Source: a virus
Strand: one strand, 5' to 3'
Length of the DNA: 27,044 bases
IMG/VR virus record: IMGVR_UViG_3300044960_000182
Span: 1-27,044 of that record
A model generated the notes under the pieces. That model saw only the letters and a list, made by a program, of their open reading frames with translations, was not told the origin of the DNA and searched no databases. Shown one piece after another: positions 19,134 to 26,842 of the stretch. The position numbers were made by a program, and so were the translations under genes. The stretch's first letter is position 1. The number at the start of each line of letters is the position of its first letter.

Positions 19134-19225
19134 CAAAAGCCCTGGTCAGAGGGGGTGTCGCGGGTCTTATCTACCGAGCTTGGTAAAAATCAGGAGTTGA
19201 CAGGAACAACATCAGCAACACGAGG

Positions 19226-19393
19226 TCAGCGGCAGAAGTCGCGCTCTCGAGGGCCGTCGTAGGGCTTGCACACGACGTTCGACAAGCGCTCCGCGATGTT
19301 CCGTGCGTGGGTGGCGCACGCCAGCCGGAGGATGGCCAGCTGCGGGGCGTCGCTGGACACCGCCGCCACCCGAAACGCCGCCGGCACCTTCAT
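19226..19393 (-). CDS. small hypothetical protein downstream of DUF1360-like gene
   Basis: A 55-residue protein starting MKVPAAFRVAAVSSDAPQLA and ending CKPYDGPRERDFCR, basic, with a central helix. ATG 19393 overlaps the upstream stop (ATGA), which is the main reason to accept it; the ribosome binding site is poor (GGGG directly before ATG). No family recognised. Longer frames in the same register start inside the upstream gene and are rejected. Confidence 0.45.
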   Translation of the reverse strand: MKVPAAFRVAAVSSDAPQLAILRLACATHARNIAERLSNVVCKPYDGPRERDFCR

Positions 19394-19707
19394 CCCCGCA
19401 CCCATGCCTGCGGCCGGAGCTCGAGCGTCAGGTGCCCCAGCGCCTTGTAGACGAGCCCGCCGGCTACCAGGCCCGGCACCCCCGCCCACGGGGACCCGAA
19501 GACGAGCGCCTGCACCAGCCCGATCCACGTACCCGTGCAGAGATGGCAGCCGACGAGGTAGGAGGCCTTCTCCCAAGCAGCCCGGTGCCGGGGGCGCCGC
19601 TCCCCGATCTGCGCGATGCCGTCACGCAGTGGCCGGAAGAACTCCGACTCCACCACGATGGTGGTTGCGATCCAGTTGACGAGCCCGAGCAGTACGACGG
19701 TTGCCAT
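19390..19707 (-). CDS. DUF1360-like membrane protein
   Basis: A 105-residue membrane protein. TM1 at residues 2-18 (ATVVLLGLVNWIATTIV), then a basic loop (GERRPRHRAAWEK), a SYLVGCHLCTGTWIG motif containing a CxxC pair, and TM2-3 around LVQALVFG and PGLVAGGLVYKAL. This Cys motif next to membrane helices is the hallmark of DUF1360, found in Bacillus and phages; the molecular role is unknown. The start ATG 19707 has no Shine-Dalgarno and lies 7 nt from TACGCT (leaderless type). It diverges from the HExxH gene at 19776. Confidence 0.75.
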   Translation of the reverse strand: MATVVLLGLVNWIATTIVVESEFFRPLRDGIAQIGERRPRHRAAWEKASYLVGCHLCTGTWIGLVQALVFGSPWAGVPGLVAGGLVYKALGHLTLELRPQAWVRG

Positions 19708-19714
19708 GAGGGCG

Positions 19715-19720
19715 AGCGTA
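19715..19720 (-). promoter_or_regulatory. -10-like element for a leaderless start
   Basis: On the minus strand TACGCT, 7 nt before ATG 19707. A divergent partner is at 19763-19768. Confidence 0.4.
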
Positions 19721-19762
19721 CGCCCGCTGGCGGCGGGCCAAGTGAGCCGTCGGTACCGCTGC

Positions 19763-19768
19763 CATCCT
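19763..19768 (+). promoter_or_regulatory. -10-like element for a leaderless start
   Basis: CATCCT preceded by TGC (extended -10), exactly 7 nt before ATG 19776, and no Shine-Dalgarno. Confidence 0.4.
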
Positions 19769-19775
19769 GGGACGC

Positions 19776-20192
19776 ATGACGCCTGCGCAGCGCACTCGAG
19801 CGAAGGAGCACATCGCCGAGCTCGCTGCTGAGCACCGCGTGAAGTTGCGCTGGAAGACCCGGCGGTGGGAGTCGCAAGCCCACGTCGAGACCAGGCAGGC
19901 GTGGGTGCCGAAGGCAATGCGCAGCCCGCTCGACTACTTCATCGCCCTGCACGAGCTCGGGCACGTCGTCTCCCCGCTGGCCGCGCTGCTGCACAACGGC
20001 TCTGGAGCGTCGTGGGAGTTCGAGTTCACGTCGGAGGCTGCCGCCTGGAGCTGGGCGTACGAGAGCGCCGACCCGGAGCTTCTACGGCTGATGACCCAGC
20101 GCGACTGGCTACAGGTCGCCGGAGCGCTCATGAGCTACATCGGCCCGCCGAAGAAGAGGCAGGGCAAGACGCGTAGACCGTCAGGGCGCTAG
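19776..20192 (+). CDS. HExxH metallopeptidase-like protein
   Basis: A 138-residue protein with FIALHELGHVVSP, giving the zinc site H59-E60-L-G-H63, and Glu/Asp in FEFTSEAAAWSWAYE that could be the third ligand. A helical, basic N-terminal region (TPAQRTRAKEHIAELAAE) precedes it. The size and HELGH helix resemble small gluzincin or ImmA-like phage proteases, but no known partner repressor is adjacent. Basic C-terminal tail (PPKKRQGKTRRPSGR). Apparently leaderless. Its substrate is unknown. Confidence 0.7.
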   Translation: MTPAQRTRAKEHIAELAAEHRVKLRWKTRRWESQAHVETRQAWVPKAMRSPLDYFIALHELGHVVSPLAALLHNGSGASWEFEFTSEAAAWSWAYESADPELLRLMTQRDWLQVAGALMSYIGPPKKRQGKTRRPSGR

Positions 20193-20195
20193 ACT
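20190..20195 (+). promoter_or_regulatory. -10-like element for a leaderless start
   Basis: TAGACT overlapping the preceding stop codon, 7 nt before ATG 20203. It would start transcription of the virion-gene block without a leader. Confidence 0.4.
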
Positions 20196-20202
20196 TGACC
20201 CC

Positions 20203-20550
20203 ATGGCAGTAACGATCACGCCGGTCCCGGCAGGTACAGGTCGCGCCGACGATGTCTGGGGGCGTCGACGGGTACATCTCGTGGAGGTGGCCTTCTACAG
20301 CAGCTACCCCACCGGCGGCGAGCCGGTCGACTTCCGCCCGTACGGCGTGCAGAACGACCGGAACGCGCGGTACTTCTTCCAGCAGCGTTCGCCGGTGAAC
20401 GGTGCGCGGCCCGTCGTGTACGACCGTACGAACCGCAAGTTGCTCGCCTTCGAGGAGGAGTCGGTCGTGAACGGCGGCGCGCTCGTGGAAGTACCCAACG
20501 GAACCGACCTCTCGGCGTACGTCTACGACGTCCTCATCATCGAGGAGTGA
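20203..20550 (+). CDS. phage structural protein (probable)
   Basis: A 115-residue beta-rich protein: VAFYSSYPTGGEPVDFRPYGVQ, then RYFFQQRSPVNGARPVVYDRTNRKLLAF and VYDVLIIEE. Composition and place at the head of the fibre genes suggest a virion protein such as a head decoration or tail-assembly protein. I do not recognise a named family. No ribosome binding site; leaderless type start. Confidence 0.6.
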   Translation: MAVTITPVPAGTGRADDVWGRRRVHLVEVAFYSSYPTGGEPVDFRPYGVQNDRNARYFFQQRSPVNGARPVVYDRTNRKLLAFEEESVVNGGALVEVPNGTDLSAYVYDVLIIEE

Positions 20551-20554
20551 GCGA

Positions 20555-20851
20555 ATGCTCGTTCAAGGCGGGTTCTACGACCGCTCCACGAACGTCGGTA
20601 CGTCAAGTGTTTCGGTCCTGAACCAGAACGTCGGTCGGGCCTATCTGCTTGTCTACAACCTCTCGGGATCAGCAACAGTCCACATCCGTTTCGCCACTCC
20701 CGGCGTTACCGCCGCTGCATCCGGCGTTCCCGGCAACATCCCGCTCGGCCCAGGTGAGGGCATCACCTGGGATTCAGAGTTCGTTCCAACACAGGGCCTC
20801 TTTGCTATCAGCAGCGCAGCCAACACTCCGGTGACGATTCTCGAGGGCTAA
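20555..20851 (+). CDS. small virion-associated protein
   Basis: A 98-residue protein with a beta-sandwich-like pattern: RAYLLVYNLSGSATVHIRFATPG then IPLGPGEGITWDSEFVPTQ and FAISSAANTPVTILEG. This resembles phage proteins that form small decoration or fibre-base domains. GAGGAG precedes ATG 20555 and it is 4 nt after the previous gene. A similar fold pattern occurs in the 23892-24212 protein. Confidence 0.6.
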   Translation: MLVQGGFYDRSTNVGTSSVSVLNQNVGRAYLLVYNLSGSATVHIRFATPGVTAAASGVPGNIPLGPGEGITWDSEFVPTQGLFAISSAANTPVTILEG

Positions 20852-20854
20852 CCC

Positions 20855-22096
20855 ATGGCCCTCCTCCGCCGAACCGGCGTAACCGTCGAGGACGAAGGCA
20901 GCGTTGTACGTCGAGCAGACCGGATCAACTTCGTCGGTAGCGGCGTTACCGCAACAGACGGTGGCGACAAGGTCGTGGTTACAATCACCGGCGGCGGCGG
21001 CGGCGGTCTTCCGTCAGCGCCATTCGTGCTCGGCGACAACGACCCCAACGTACCAAGTGGGCTCAAGTTCGGCTCCGTCGTGTTCTACCCGCCCAACACC
21101 TTGACCAACCGGCCGGCGGCGAGCGCCACGGTTGCCGGCGCACTCTACTTCGCTACCGACGGTGGCGGTGCGCCGGGGCGAGGGGTCCTCTACCGCAGCG
21201 ACGGCACTTCGCTGTGGGAGGCGATCGCCATTGGCAAGGGCTACGCCGACGCACTGTACGCAGCGCTGTCGCACACTCATACGGTATCCAACATCACCGA
21301 CTTCAGCGCTGCACTAACAACCTTCGCCAACAGTTCCGAGTTTGCAACGGCCGTACGGGCGAATCGTCTCGACCAGATGGCCGCACCGACCGCCAGTGTC
21401 GGCATGAACAGCCAGCGGATCATCAGTCTCGCGGAAGGAGTGGCGCCAAGCGACGCTGCGACCGTCTCCCAATCCAATGGCTGGGTAACGTCGCCGTCTT
21501 CGTGGACACGTACATCGAACACGACGTTCACGATCAGCGGCGATGTGACGGCGATCTATCGTCCCGGCCTCAAGCTGAGGTGGCAGGAGTCCGGGGTTCA
21601 GAAGTTCGGCGTCGTCAGGTCGTCGTCGTTCTCGTCGCCTAACACGACAGTGACGATGATCGGCACGACCGACTACGTGATGGCCGTGTCGCCGGACGCA
21701 TCCACGGCAGCGTACTCGCTGTCTCCGGGCTTGCCGCCTGGGTTCCCATCGAAGTTCGCGTTCACGCCGACCGCGACCGGCTTCTCGTCGGGTCCGACTT
21801 TCGCGTTCTGTTGGTGGTCGGTGATGAACGGATTCGCCGATGTCTCCATCTTGATGTTGTTTCCCGGCACGTCAAACTCGACGTCGATGACAGTAAGCCT
21901 GCCTATCAATGCTCTCGACTATGCAATCGCGATCGGCCCCGGCCAAGACAACGGCACGAACACGCTCGTGTCGGCCTCCGTCACCTCCGGAGCGTCGGTG
22001 ATGACGTTCACGAGACAGCCATCGGGAGCCGCCTTCACGGCATCGGGCAACAAGTCTGGGTCTGTCACGTTGCGCTATCCGCACGCTACGTCATGA
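20855..22096 (+). CDS. tail fibre protein
   Basis: A 413-residue protein. The N-terminus (ALLRRTGVTVEDEGSVVRR then INFVGSGVTATDGGDKVVVTI) ends in a run of Gly around residues 47-53, a flexible hinge. Then a segment with GYADALYAALSHTHTVSNITDF, a phage fibre pattern, and GMNSQRIISLAEGVAPSDAA, a collar or trimerisation repeat. The C-terminus (SVTSGASVMTFTRQPSG) is beta-rich and may bind the receptor. It likely forms a trimeric fibre. Confidence 0.78.
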   Translation: MALLRRTGVTVEDEGSVVRRADRINFVGSGVTATDGGDKVVVTITGGGGGGLPSAPFVLGDNDPNVPSGLKFGSVVFYPPNTLTNRPAASATVAGALYFATDGGGAPGRGVLYRSDGTSLWEAIAIGKGYADALYAALSHTHTVSNITDFSAALTTFANSSEFATAVRANRLDQMAAPTASVGMNSQRIISLAEGVAPSDAATVSQSNGWVTSPSSWTRTSNTTFTISGDVTAIYRPGLKLRWQESGVQKFGVVRSSSFSSPNTTVTMIGTTDYVMAVSPDASTAAYSLSPGLPPGFPSKFAFTPTATGFSSGPTFAFCWWSVMNGFADVSILMLFPGTSNSTSMTVSLPINALDYAIAIGPGQDNGTNTLVSASVTSGASVMTFTRQPSGAAFTASGNKSGSVTLRYPHATS

Positions 22097-22158
22097 CGAG
22101 CACACACTGCTTGTCGTCCGGGACGCTCGGTGGTGGCGAACTGGGCGTGCCGACGGCC

Positions 22159-22167
22159 TGGTACGAT
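22159..22167 (+). promoter_or_regulatory. possible extended -10
   Basis: TGG followed by TACGAT (22162-22167), a TGn-extended -10 with no -35, about 40 nt upstream of ATG 22209. It could transcribe the small gene and the tail spike separately from the fibre gene. Confidence 0.35.
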
Positions 22168-22208
22168 CGAGCACTACCGCACTGTGACGAAGACGGCTGG
22201 TCGGCGCC

Positions 22209-22454
22209 ATGACGGACTGCTACACGAGGAAAGAGCTCTCCCGTTCCAACCGCGAGGTCGTCTGGGCTTGCTACGACAGGCAGGGCAGGCTGCTCGGTAC
22301 GTACATCGACTGGCTGTCTGGTGCCAGGCCTACGACGACGGCGACGGCGCCGCCTACGACGACGCCAACACGGCGGTGTCGGCAGAAGCTCGTATGGCTA
22401 GCTGCGGTACCAGGGCTTGTCGCTTTGGTGCTTGAGGTCGCACGCCATGTCTGA
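22209..22454 (+). CDS. small protein with C-terminal hydrophobic segment (frame uncertain)
   Basis: An 81-residue reading starting MTDCYTRKELSRSNREVVWA. A Thr/Pro-rich middle (ARPTTTATAPPTTTPT) is followed by a hydrophobic stretch (LVWLAAVPGLVALVLEV), possibly a membrane anchor. No good ribosome binding site. The neighbouring frame after about 22320 reads CQAYDDGDGAAYDDANTAV, which looks more protein-like than the Thr/Pro-rich text, so the true product may change frame here. Treat the second half as unproven. Confidence 0.4.
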   Translation: MTDCYTRKELSRSNREVVWACYDRQGRLLGTYIDWLSGARPTTTATAPPTTTPTRRCRQKLVWLAAVPGLVALVLEVARHV

Positions 22455-23892
22455 GCTTCCGTACCGCTGGGTCACTGGCCTCCCAAAGGAGGCCCAGCGC
22501 CAGATATGGCGGAACTTTGAGTACCTCTCGGCAAACAGGACACCGATGCCGTTCCTCACCGTGGCCCAAGATGGGTCAGGTGACTTCACGTCGATCATCG
22601 CAGCGATCAATGCTGCCAGCGTCGGCGTGCCAACGATGATCTTCGTGAAGCCGGCGCTCGGCTCGGTTGACTTCAACGACGGAGCGGCCACAGTTGACAT
22701 CTCTGGGAAGCGCATCCACGTCTTCTGTCCAGCGCCAGCCAATAGCCATAAAACCGCCGGTGGTATTGGGTTTGCGACTTGGACGCTCGGCGGGATCACC
22801 AAGAACACAGCTAGCGGGTATATCCGAATCGAGGGTATGAATGTCGTCCCCTCGACGACAGGACTGTTGCGCACCGACGGCAGCAGCAATAATGGGTATG
22901 CCGAGTTCGTCAACTGTGGGTCTGTCGGCTCTGCCACTATTGGCGTCTTTCCATCCACTGGTACAGCAGACAGATGGCGCACGCGCTTCCAGGACTGCGT
23001 GCAGGTCACTCTGTTCTTGTCCAGCTCATCCGTAACGTTTGGCGGCCAGCATTTCTTCGACAACTGTCAAGTGGGCATTGGCTCGAGCGTCACTTTGAGC
23101 GGCGACTTCATTCTCGTCTTCAACGGCTGCGGGATCGACACGGACACAATAACCTTACAGAACAGCGGAAGCCTCCGCCCGGCCATCACGATCAGCGGCG
23201 GGTATCTGATCGACTCCTGTCAGCTCACGGTCATCAACCCAGAAACGTTCTCGATAGTAGGTCTCGATGACACCGTCGACTCCTCGGGCGGTTTGACTCT
23301 GACGGTCTCGTACAACGTCTCCTCGCACGTCTCGGTCATCGGCAACCTCCCACGTAGCACTGTCACCGTCACGAATACAGCAGGCGGGGGCGGGGTCCAA
23401 CTGGCCGGACCGTACATCGCTGGGCGCTTTCGCAGACTCGTCGTCGGTGCGCAGAAGGCGAAGGTCTCTGCTGCTATCTCACTTATCAACGGTAGCAACC
23501 AGACTGCGCTCACAGTCAACAACAACGCGTCAAACTGCATGATTGTCGCGGCGCTCGAAAACGGCTCAGGCACGAACAACACCGCCATCTCGCTTGCAGC
23601 CGGATGCAACAACAACCTGATCTTCCATTCTGGTATCGGCGACTTCGCTACCGGCGTCGTCGACAACGGCACCGGCAATCAGATCAACGCCATCGCGCCG
23701 ACTGGTACGGCGAGCGGTGACCTCAGTGGTTCGTACCCGAGCCCGACTGTCGCCAGACTGCAAGGGCGCAATGTCTCCAGTACGGCGCCGGCAGACTTGG
23801 ACTACCTCGGCTGGAATGCAGGAGCAAGTCAGTGGGAGCCGAAACCGTTAGCCTACGATGACGCGTTGGCCTGGATGGGGGTGTACGACTGA
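22447..23892 (+). CDS. tail spike with pectin-lyase-like N-terminus
   Basis: A 481-residue protein from ATG 22447. FLTVAQDGSGDFTSIIAAINAA (near residues 35-56, partly quoted) is the start of the pectin-lyase or pectinesterase-like right-handed beta-helix found in phage spikes. The body has Gly/Ser/Thr/Asn-rich strands. The end (GTASGDLSGSYPSPTVARLQ then DLDYLGWNAGASQWEPKP) is a motif shared by many phage fibres and probably a structural attachment. No catalytic motif is obvious, so a depolymerase role for capsule or wall polysaccharide is possible but unproven. GAGGTC lies about 8 nt before the ATG. Confidence 0.8.
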   Translation: MSELPYRWVTGLPKEAQRQIWRNFEYLSANRTPMPFLTVAQDGSGDFTSIIAAINAASVGVPTMIFVKPALGSVDFNDGAATVDISGKRIHVFCPAPANSHKTAGGIGFATWTLGGITKNTASGYIRIEGMNVVPSTTGLLRTDGSSNNGYAEFVNCGSVGSATIGVFPSTGTADRWRTRFQDCVQVTLFLSSSSVTFGGQHFFDNCQVGIGSSVTLSGDFILVFNGCGIDTDTITLQNSGSLRPAITISGGYLIDSCQLTVINPETFSIVGLDDTVDSSGGLTLTVSYNVSSHVSVIGNLPRSTVTVTNTAGGGGVQLAGPYIAGRFRRLVVGAQKAKVSAAISLINGSNQTALTVNNNASNCMIVAALENGSGTNNTAISLAAGCNNNLIFHSGIGDFATGVVDNGTGNQINAIAPTGTASGDLSGSYPSPTVARLQGRNVSSTAPADLDYLGWNAGASQWEPKPLAYDDALAWMGVYD

Positions 23893-24212
23893 TGCCGTAC
23901 GCAGCGAGGCGCATGTACCAGGGGCAGCTGTCGACTACATTGACGGCGACACTGGCTACCGTGCCGTCAGGGAAGACGTGGATCGTCAAGGAGATCACCG
24001 TCGTGAACACGGACACCGCTGCTCGGGCAGTCACTCTGCGTATGCCAGGGTCCGGCGCTGGCGCCGAGATTCTCAGCGCCAAGTCCGTCGCCGCCGGCGA
24101 TACACTCCAGATTCGGGGCCACTGGGTACTTAGCAGCACCGAGACGATCACTGGGGGCGCCGACGTGGCGAACAAGGTTTCGGTCCACATCTCAGGAGCG
24201 GAGGGACCCTGA
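23892..24212 (+). CDS. small fibre-associated virion protein
   Basis: A 106-residue beta-rich protein: YAARRMYQGQLSTTLTATLATV then KTWIVKEITVVNTDTAARAVTL and TLQIRGHWVLSSTETITGG. The pattern of strands around KEITVVNTD is typical of small domains in phage fibres and baseplates. The start ATG overlaps the spike stop (TGATG), so it is translationally coupled to the spike and may cap or attach it. Confidence 0.6.
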   Translation: MPYAARRMYQGQLSTTLTATLATVPSGKTWIVKEITVVNTDTAARAVTLRMPGSGAGAEILSAKSVAAGDTLQIRGHWVLSSTETITGGADVANKVSVHISGAEGP

Positions 24213-25027
24213 TGAACCGTACTGTCGCCTTTGTGCGTGCGAAGTTCAGCGCCAAGCGCACCAAGCCCGTGAAGTGGATCGTGCTGCACTCCATGGAGGC
24301 TGCGGCTACAACGTCGGCAGCCGAGGCCCTTGGCAGATACTTCGCCCGCTTGACCGGACGCGTCGCCAGTGCGCACTACGGAGTCGACCTCGATAGCACT
24401 GTGCAGTACGTCGAGGACGACCGGATCGCATACCACGCAGCCGGCCTGAATGCGGAGAGCATCGGCATCGAGCAGGCTGGCACAGCACACTTCTCTGCCG
24501 CCGACTGGGCCGCCGTATCCGACATGATCGACAACCAGACCGTGCCGCTGGTTGCGTACCTCGCAGACCGCTACGGCATCCCGTACCGGTTCGTCGACGC
24601 CTCCGCTATCAATGCAGGAGTCAGCGGCATCACCACGCACGCCGAGGTCTCGAGGGCAAAGCGTAAGAGCACGCACTGGGACCCGGGACCGAACTACCCG
24701 ACCCACTACGTGATCATGAAGGCTGCGGAACTGCGCAAAGCTGTGCCGACACCAGCCGTCGTTCCGCCCGACCAGACGGCACAGGTGCTGAAGTTCATTG
24801 CTGCTGTGTTGGACGACATTCGTCGCCGCCCCGTTCGCCGTGGCGAGAAAAGCCCGAGAGTCAGCGTCGTGCAGACGATTCTGCGCAACAAGTTCGGCTA
24901 CCCCATCAAGGTAGACGGGGTCTTCGGACCACAGACAGAGAACTTCGTGAAGTGGTTCCAGGGCTCACACGGCCTGGTCGTCGACGGCGTGGTCGGGGCT
25001 AAGACGGTAGACGCCCTGGCGCGCTGA
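24212..25027 (+). CDS. endolysin: N-acetylmuramoyl-L-alanine amidase with peptidoglycan-binding domain
   Basis: A 271-residue lysin. Residues 1-170 form an Amidase_2 domain: zinc ligands H26 (IVLHSME), H143 (THAEV) and the later HWDPGP with H155 and D157. It cleaves the amide bond between muramic acid and the peptide stem. A linker then leads to a C-terminal PG_binding_1 repeat (about 208-270: VSVVQTILRNKFGYPIKVDG and VFGPQTENFVKWFQ, then VVDGVVGAKTVDALAR). No signal peptide, so it needs a holin. Coupled by TGATG to both neighbours. Confidence 0.9.
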   Translation: MNRTVAFVRAKFSAKRTKPVKWIVLHSMEAAATTSAAEALGRYFARLTGRVASAHYGVDLDSTVQYVEDDRIAYHAAGLNAESIGIEQAGTAHFSAADWAAVSDMIDNQTVPLVAYLADRYGIPYRFVDASAINAGVSGITTHAEVSRAKRKSTHWDPGPNYPTHYVIMKAAELRKAVPTPAVVPPDQTAQVLKFIAAVLDDIRRRPVRRGEKSPRVSVVQTILRNKFGYPIKVDGVFGPQTENFVKWFQGSHGLVVDGVVGAKTVDALAR

Positions 25028-26601
25028 TGCGTACTCGTGACGCTGACGAGCGGGTGAGCCTGCTTGGTCAGCTAGACCTCGGCGCCGCCGTCGAGGTGAT
25101 GACTGGCGAAACCCTCTGGTCGATCCAGAGGCAGATCGGTACGGCGCTGAGTCGCCGCCGCGCGAAGGTGGCTGTTCCCAGTTGCAATGCTTCCGGGAAG
25201 ACGTACACAGCCGCGCGCTTAGCCTTGGCGTTCTACAAGGCGTTCACGCCTGGGGTGCCGTGCATCGAGTGCGACCCGACAGGTACGCAAGGCGGGTGCC
25301 GCGGCTCCAAGGTCATCACGACTAGCTCGAAGTACGAGCACCTGCGCGACAACCTCTGGGGCGAGATCAGGGCGGCCTACCCGAAGATCATCGACCGCGG
25401 CATCTCGCTTCCGGGAGACCTCAAGCCGGCGGACCTCCGCCTGGTCGAGAACGAGAGCAACCACTACATCATCGGGCAGAGCGCGGCGAGCGCTGAAGGG
25501 CTTCAGGGCGCGCACGCAGCACACAAGCTCATCATCGGCGACGAGGCGACGTCGGTCGATCCAGAAGTCGCCCTCGCCATTCAGCGCCTCCTGGCCTCGT
25601 CCGACAGCCGCATCCTGCTGATCTACAACCCGACGACACCAGACACGTACGCCTCGAGGATGGCCCGGTCCGGCAACTTCGAGCGCATCAAGATCACCGC
25701 CTTCGACACGCCAGCGTTCACTGGCGAGCCGGTCCCGCCAGGATCGAACCTCATCACGCCCGAGTTCCTCGAGGACCTGAAGAAGCAAGGGATGGGTCCG
25801 GGAACCTTCGAGTGGCAGACGTCGATCGAAGCCGAGGACTGGGACCTCGGCGACGACTTGCTCATCCCTTCAGGATGGTACGACCTCGCCGCAGCCGGCA
25901 AGGTACCGATCCTCGGCACCGGCACCCGCCAGTTGGGCGTTGACATCGCTGCCTACGGCTCCGACGAGAACACCATCGCCGTGCGTGACGGCAAGCAGCT
26001 GATCGAGCTCCGGGCGTTCCCCAGTATGCGCACCGACAGCTACGTCCAGGGACCCGTCACATCTGCCGTCATGGAGTACCAGCCAGACGTCGTCGTGTTC
26101 GACGCCGACGGCGTGGGCGCCGGCGCCGTGGGCTACTTCGACGACCTCACGAAGCTGATGCGCCCCGGCGCTCAGGTGATCGGGTTCCGTGGCGGCAAGG
26201 GCGTCGCCGCCAGGTACCTCAACCAGCGCTCGGCCTGGTACTGGAACCTGCGCAAGAAGTTCCAGAACCAGAGCATCGACATCGCCATCCGTGACGAGAA
26301 GCTACAGGCCCAGCTGACCGATATCCACTACACGGTCACTCCGCAGGGAGACATCCGGGTGGAGACCAAGCAGGAGATGCGCAGGCGGGGGCTGTCCTCT
26401 CCAGACCGCGCCGACGCCCTCATGTACGCCTTCGCATTCGCCGACGACCTTCCGGCGGCCGATGCCGTTGGGCCGCGCCAGTCAGTGGCCGAGAGGATGG
26501 GGCTGTCCGATCACAGCGAGGCGGCCATGTGGAGGCGCATGATCGAGCGGTATCCTAAGCGCAGCGTGAACCCCGTACTCGGGGTCCCTGATGACTGGTA
26601 G
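25027..26601 (+). CDS. terL: terminase large subunit
   Basis: A 524-residue packaging motor. ATPase domain: Walker A PSCNASGKT (residues 51-59), Walker B KLIIGDEAT with D172-E173 (Glu is the catalytic carboxylate), and a downstream coupling motif YNPTTPD. A short cysteine-containing insertion (CIECDPTGTQGGC) follows Walker A. RNase-H-like nuclease domain: D306 in LGVDIAAYG, D359 in VVFDADGVG, D460 and D463 in PDRADALMYA. It cuts concatemeric DNA and drives it into procapsids. Start ATG 25027 overlaps the amidase stop (TGATG). Its position after the lysis gene rather than at the head of the structural genes is unusual. Confidence 0.92.
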   Translation: MRTRDADERVSLLGQLDLGAAVEVMTGETLWSIQRQIGTALSRRRAKVAVPSCNASGKTYTAARLALAFYKAFTPGVPCIECDPTGTQGGCRGSKVITTSSKYEHLRDNLWGEIRAAYPKIIDRGISLPGDLKPADLRLVENESNHYIIGQSAASAEGLQGAHAAHKLIIGDEATSVDPEVALAIQRLLASSDSRILLIYNPTTPDTYASRMARSGNFERIKITAFDTPAFTGEPVPPGSNLITPEFLEDLKKQGMGPGTFEWQTSIEAEDWDLGDDLLIPSGWYDLAAAGKVPILGTGTRQLGVDIAAYGSDENTIAVRDGKQLIELRAFPSMRTDSYVQGPVTSAVMEYQPDVVVFDADGVGAGAVGYFDDLTKLMRPGAQVIGFRGGKGVAARYLNQRSAWYWNLRKKFQNQSIDIAIRDEKLQAQLTDIHYTVTPQGDIRVETKQEMRRRGLSSPDRADALMYAFAFADDLPAADAVGPRQSVAERMGLSDHSEAAMWRRMIERYPKRSVNPVLGVPDDW

Positions 26602-26842
26602 GAAGATGGCCGCACAACACTGCGTCAATGCCCCAGAGACTGCCGCCAAGGGCGGGTGCTACATCTGCACGAACCCGAATGACGTCGTCGCTTTCGACGC
26701 CGTCATCGAGGGCGAGGGTGTGCTCGTGCTCTGCTCTGCGTGCCTCTTCGACGCCGCAGCTGTCGCCCGGATCGGTCACGCCCGACTGGTCAAGGCGAAC
26801 AAGCACGACGAACAGGTCCGCAAGGCTCGGGGTGCGGCATGA
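26591..26842 (+). CDS. small zinc-ribbon protein after terminase
   Basis: An 83-residue protein. CVNAP, GGCYICTN and LCSACLFD supply five cysteines, two CxxC pairs of a zinc ribbon, before a helical basic C-terminus (LVKANKHDEQVRKARG). ATG 26591 overlaps the terminase end by 11 nt; ATG 26606 in the same frame is an alternative. Possibly a packaging accessory or nucleic-acid-binding protein. Confidence 0.6.
   Translation: MTGRKMAAQHCVNAPETAAKGGCYICTNPNDVVAFDAVIEGEGVLVLCSACLFDAAAVARIGHARLVKANKHDEQVRKARGAA

Larger units (their letters stand above)
18650..19225. other. long noncoding control region, candidate origin
   Basis: About 575 nt without a credible gene. It holds a C/G-run segment (18701-18740), the palindrome CGCAGA-AA-TCTGCG (18743-18756), a 10-bp inverted repeat (18840-18868), two direct repeats with a 41-bp period (18973-19044), and a 16-bp inverted repeat (19084-19133). 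Numerous TATAC, CATAGAC and TATAGG hexamers give an AT-richer stretch after 18910. The combination of clustered repeats and AT-rich DNA suits a replication origin or master control region. Confidence 0.5.

Noticed and set aside
18842-19200. Lysogeny region with repressor and attP
   Set aside because: Repeats and -10-like hexamers exist, but no repressor, Cro or integrase gene is visible, so no lysogeny claim is made.
19197-19202. TTGACA as a plus-strand promoter
   Set aside because: No TANNNT 16-18 nt downstream and no plus gene follows; downstream genes are on the minus strand.
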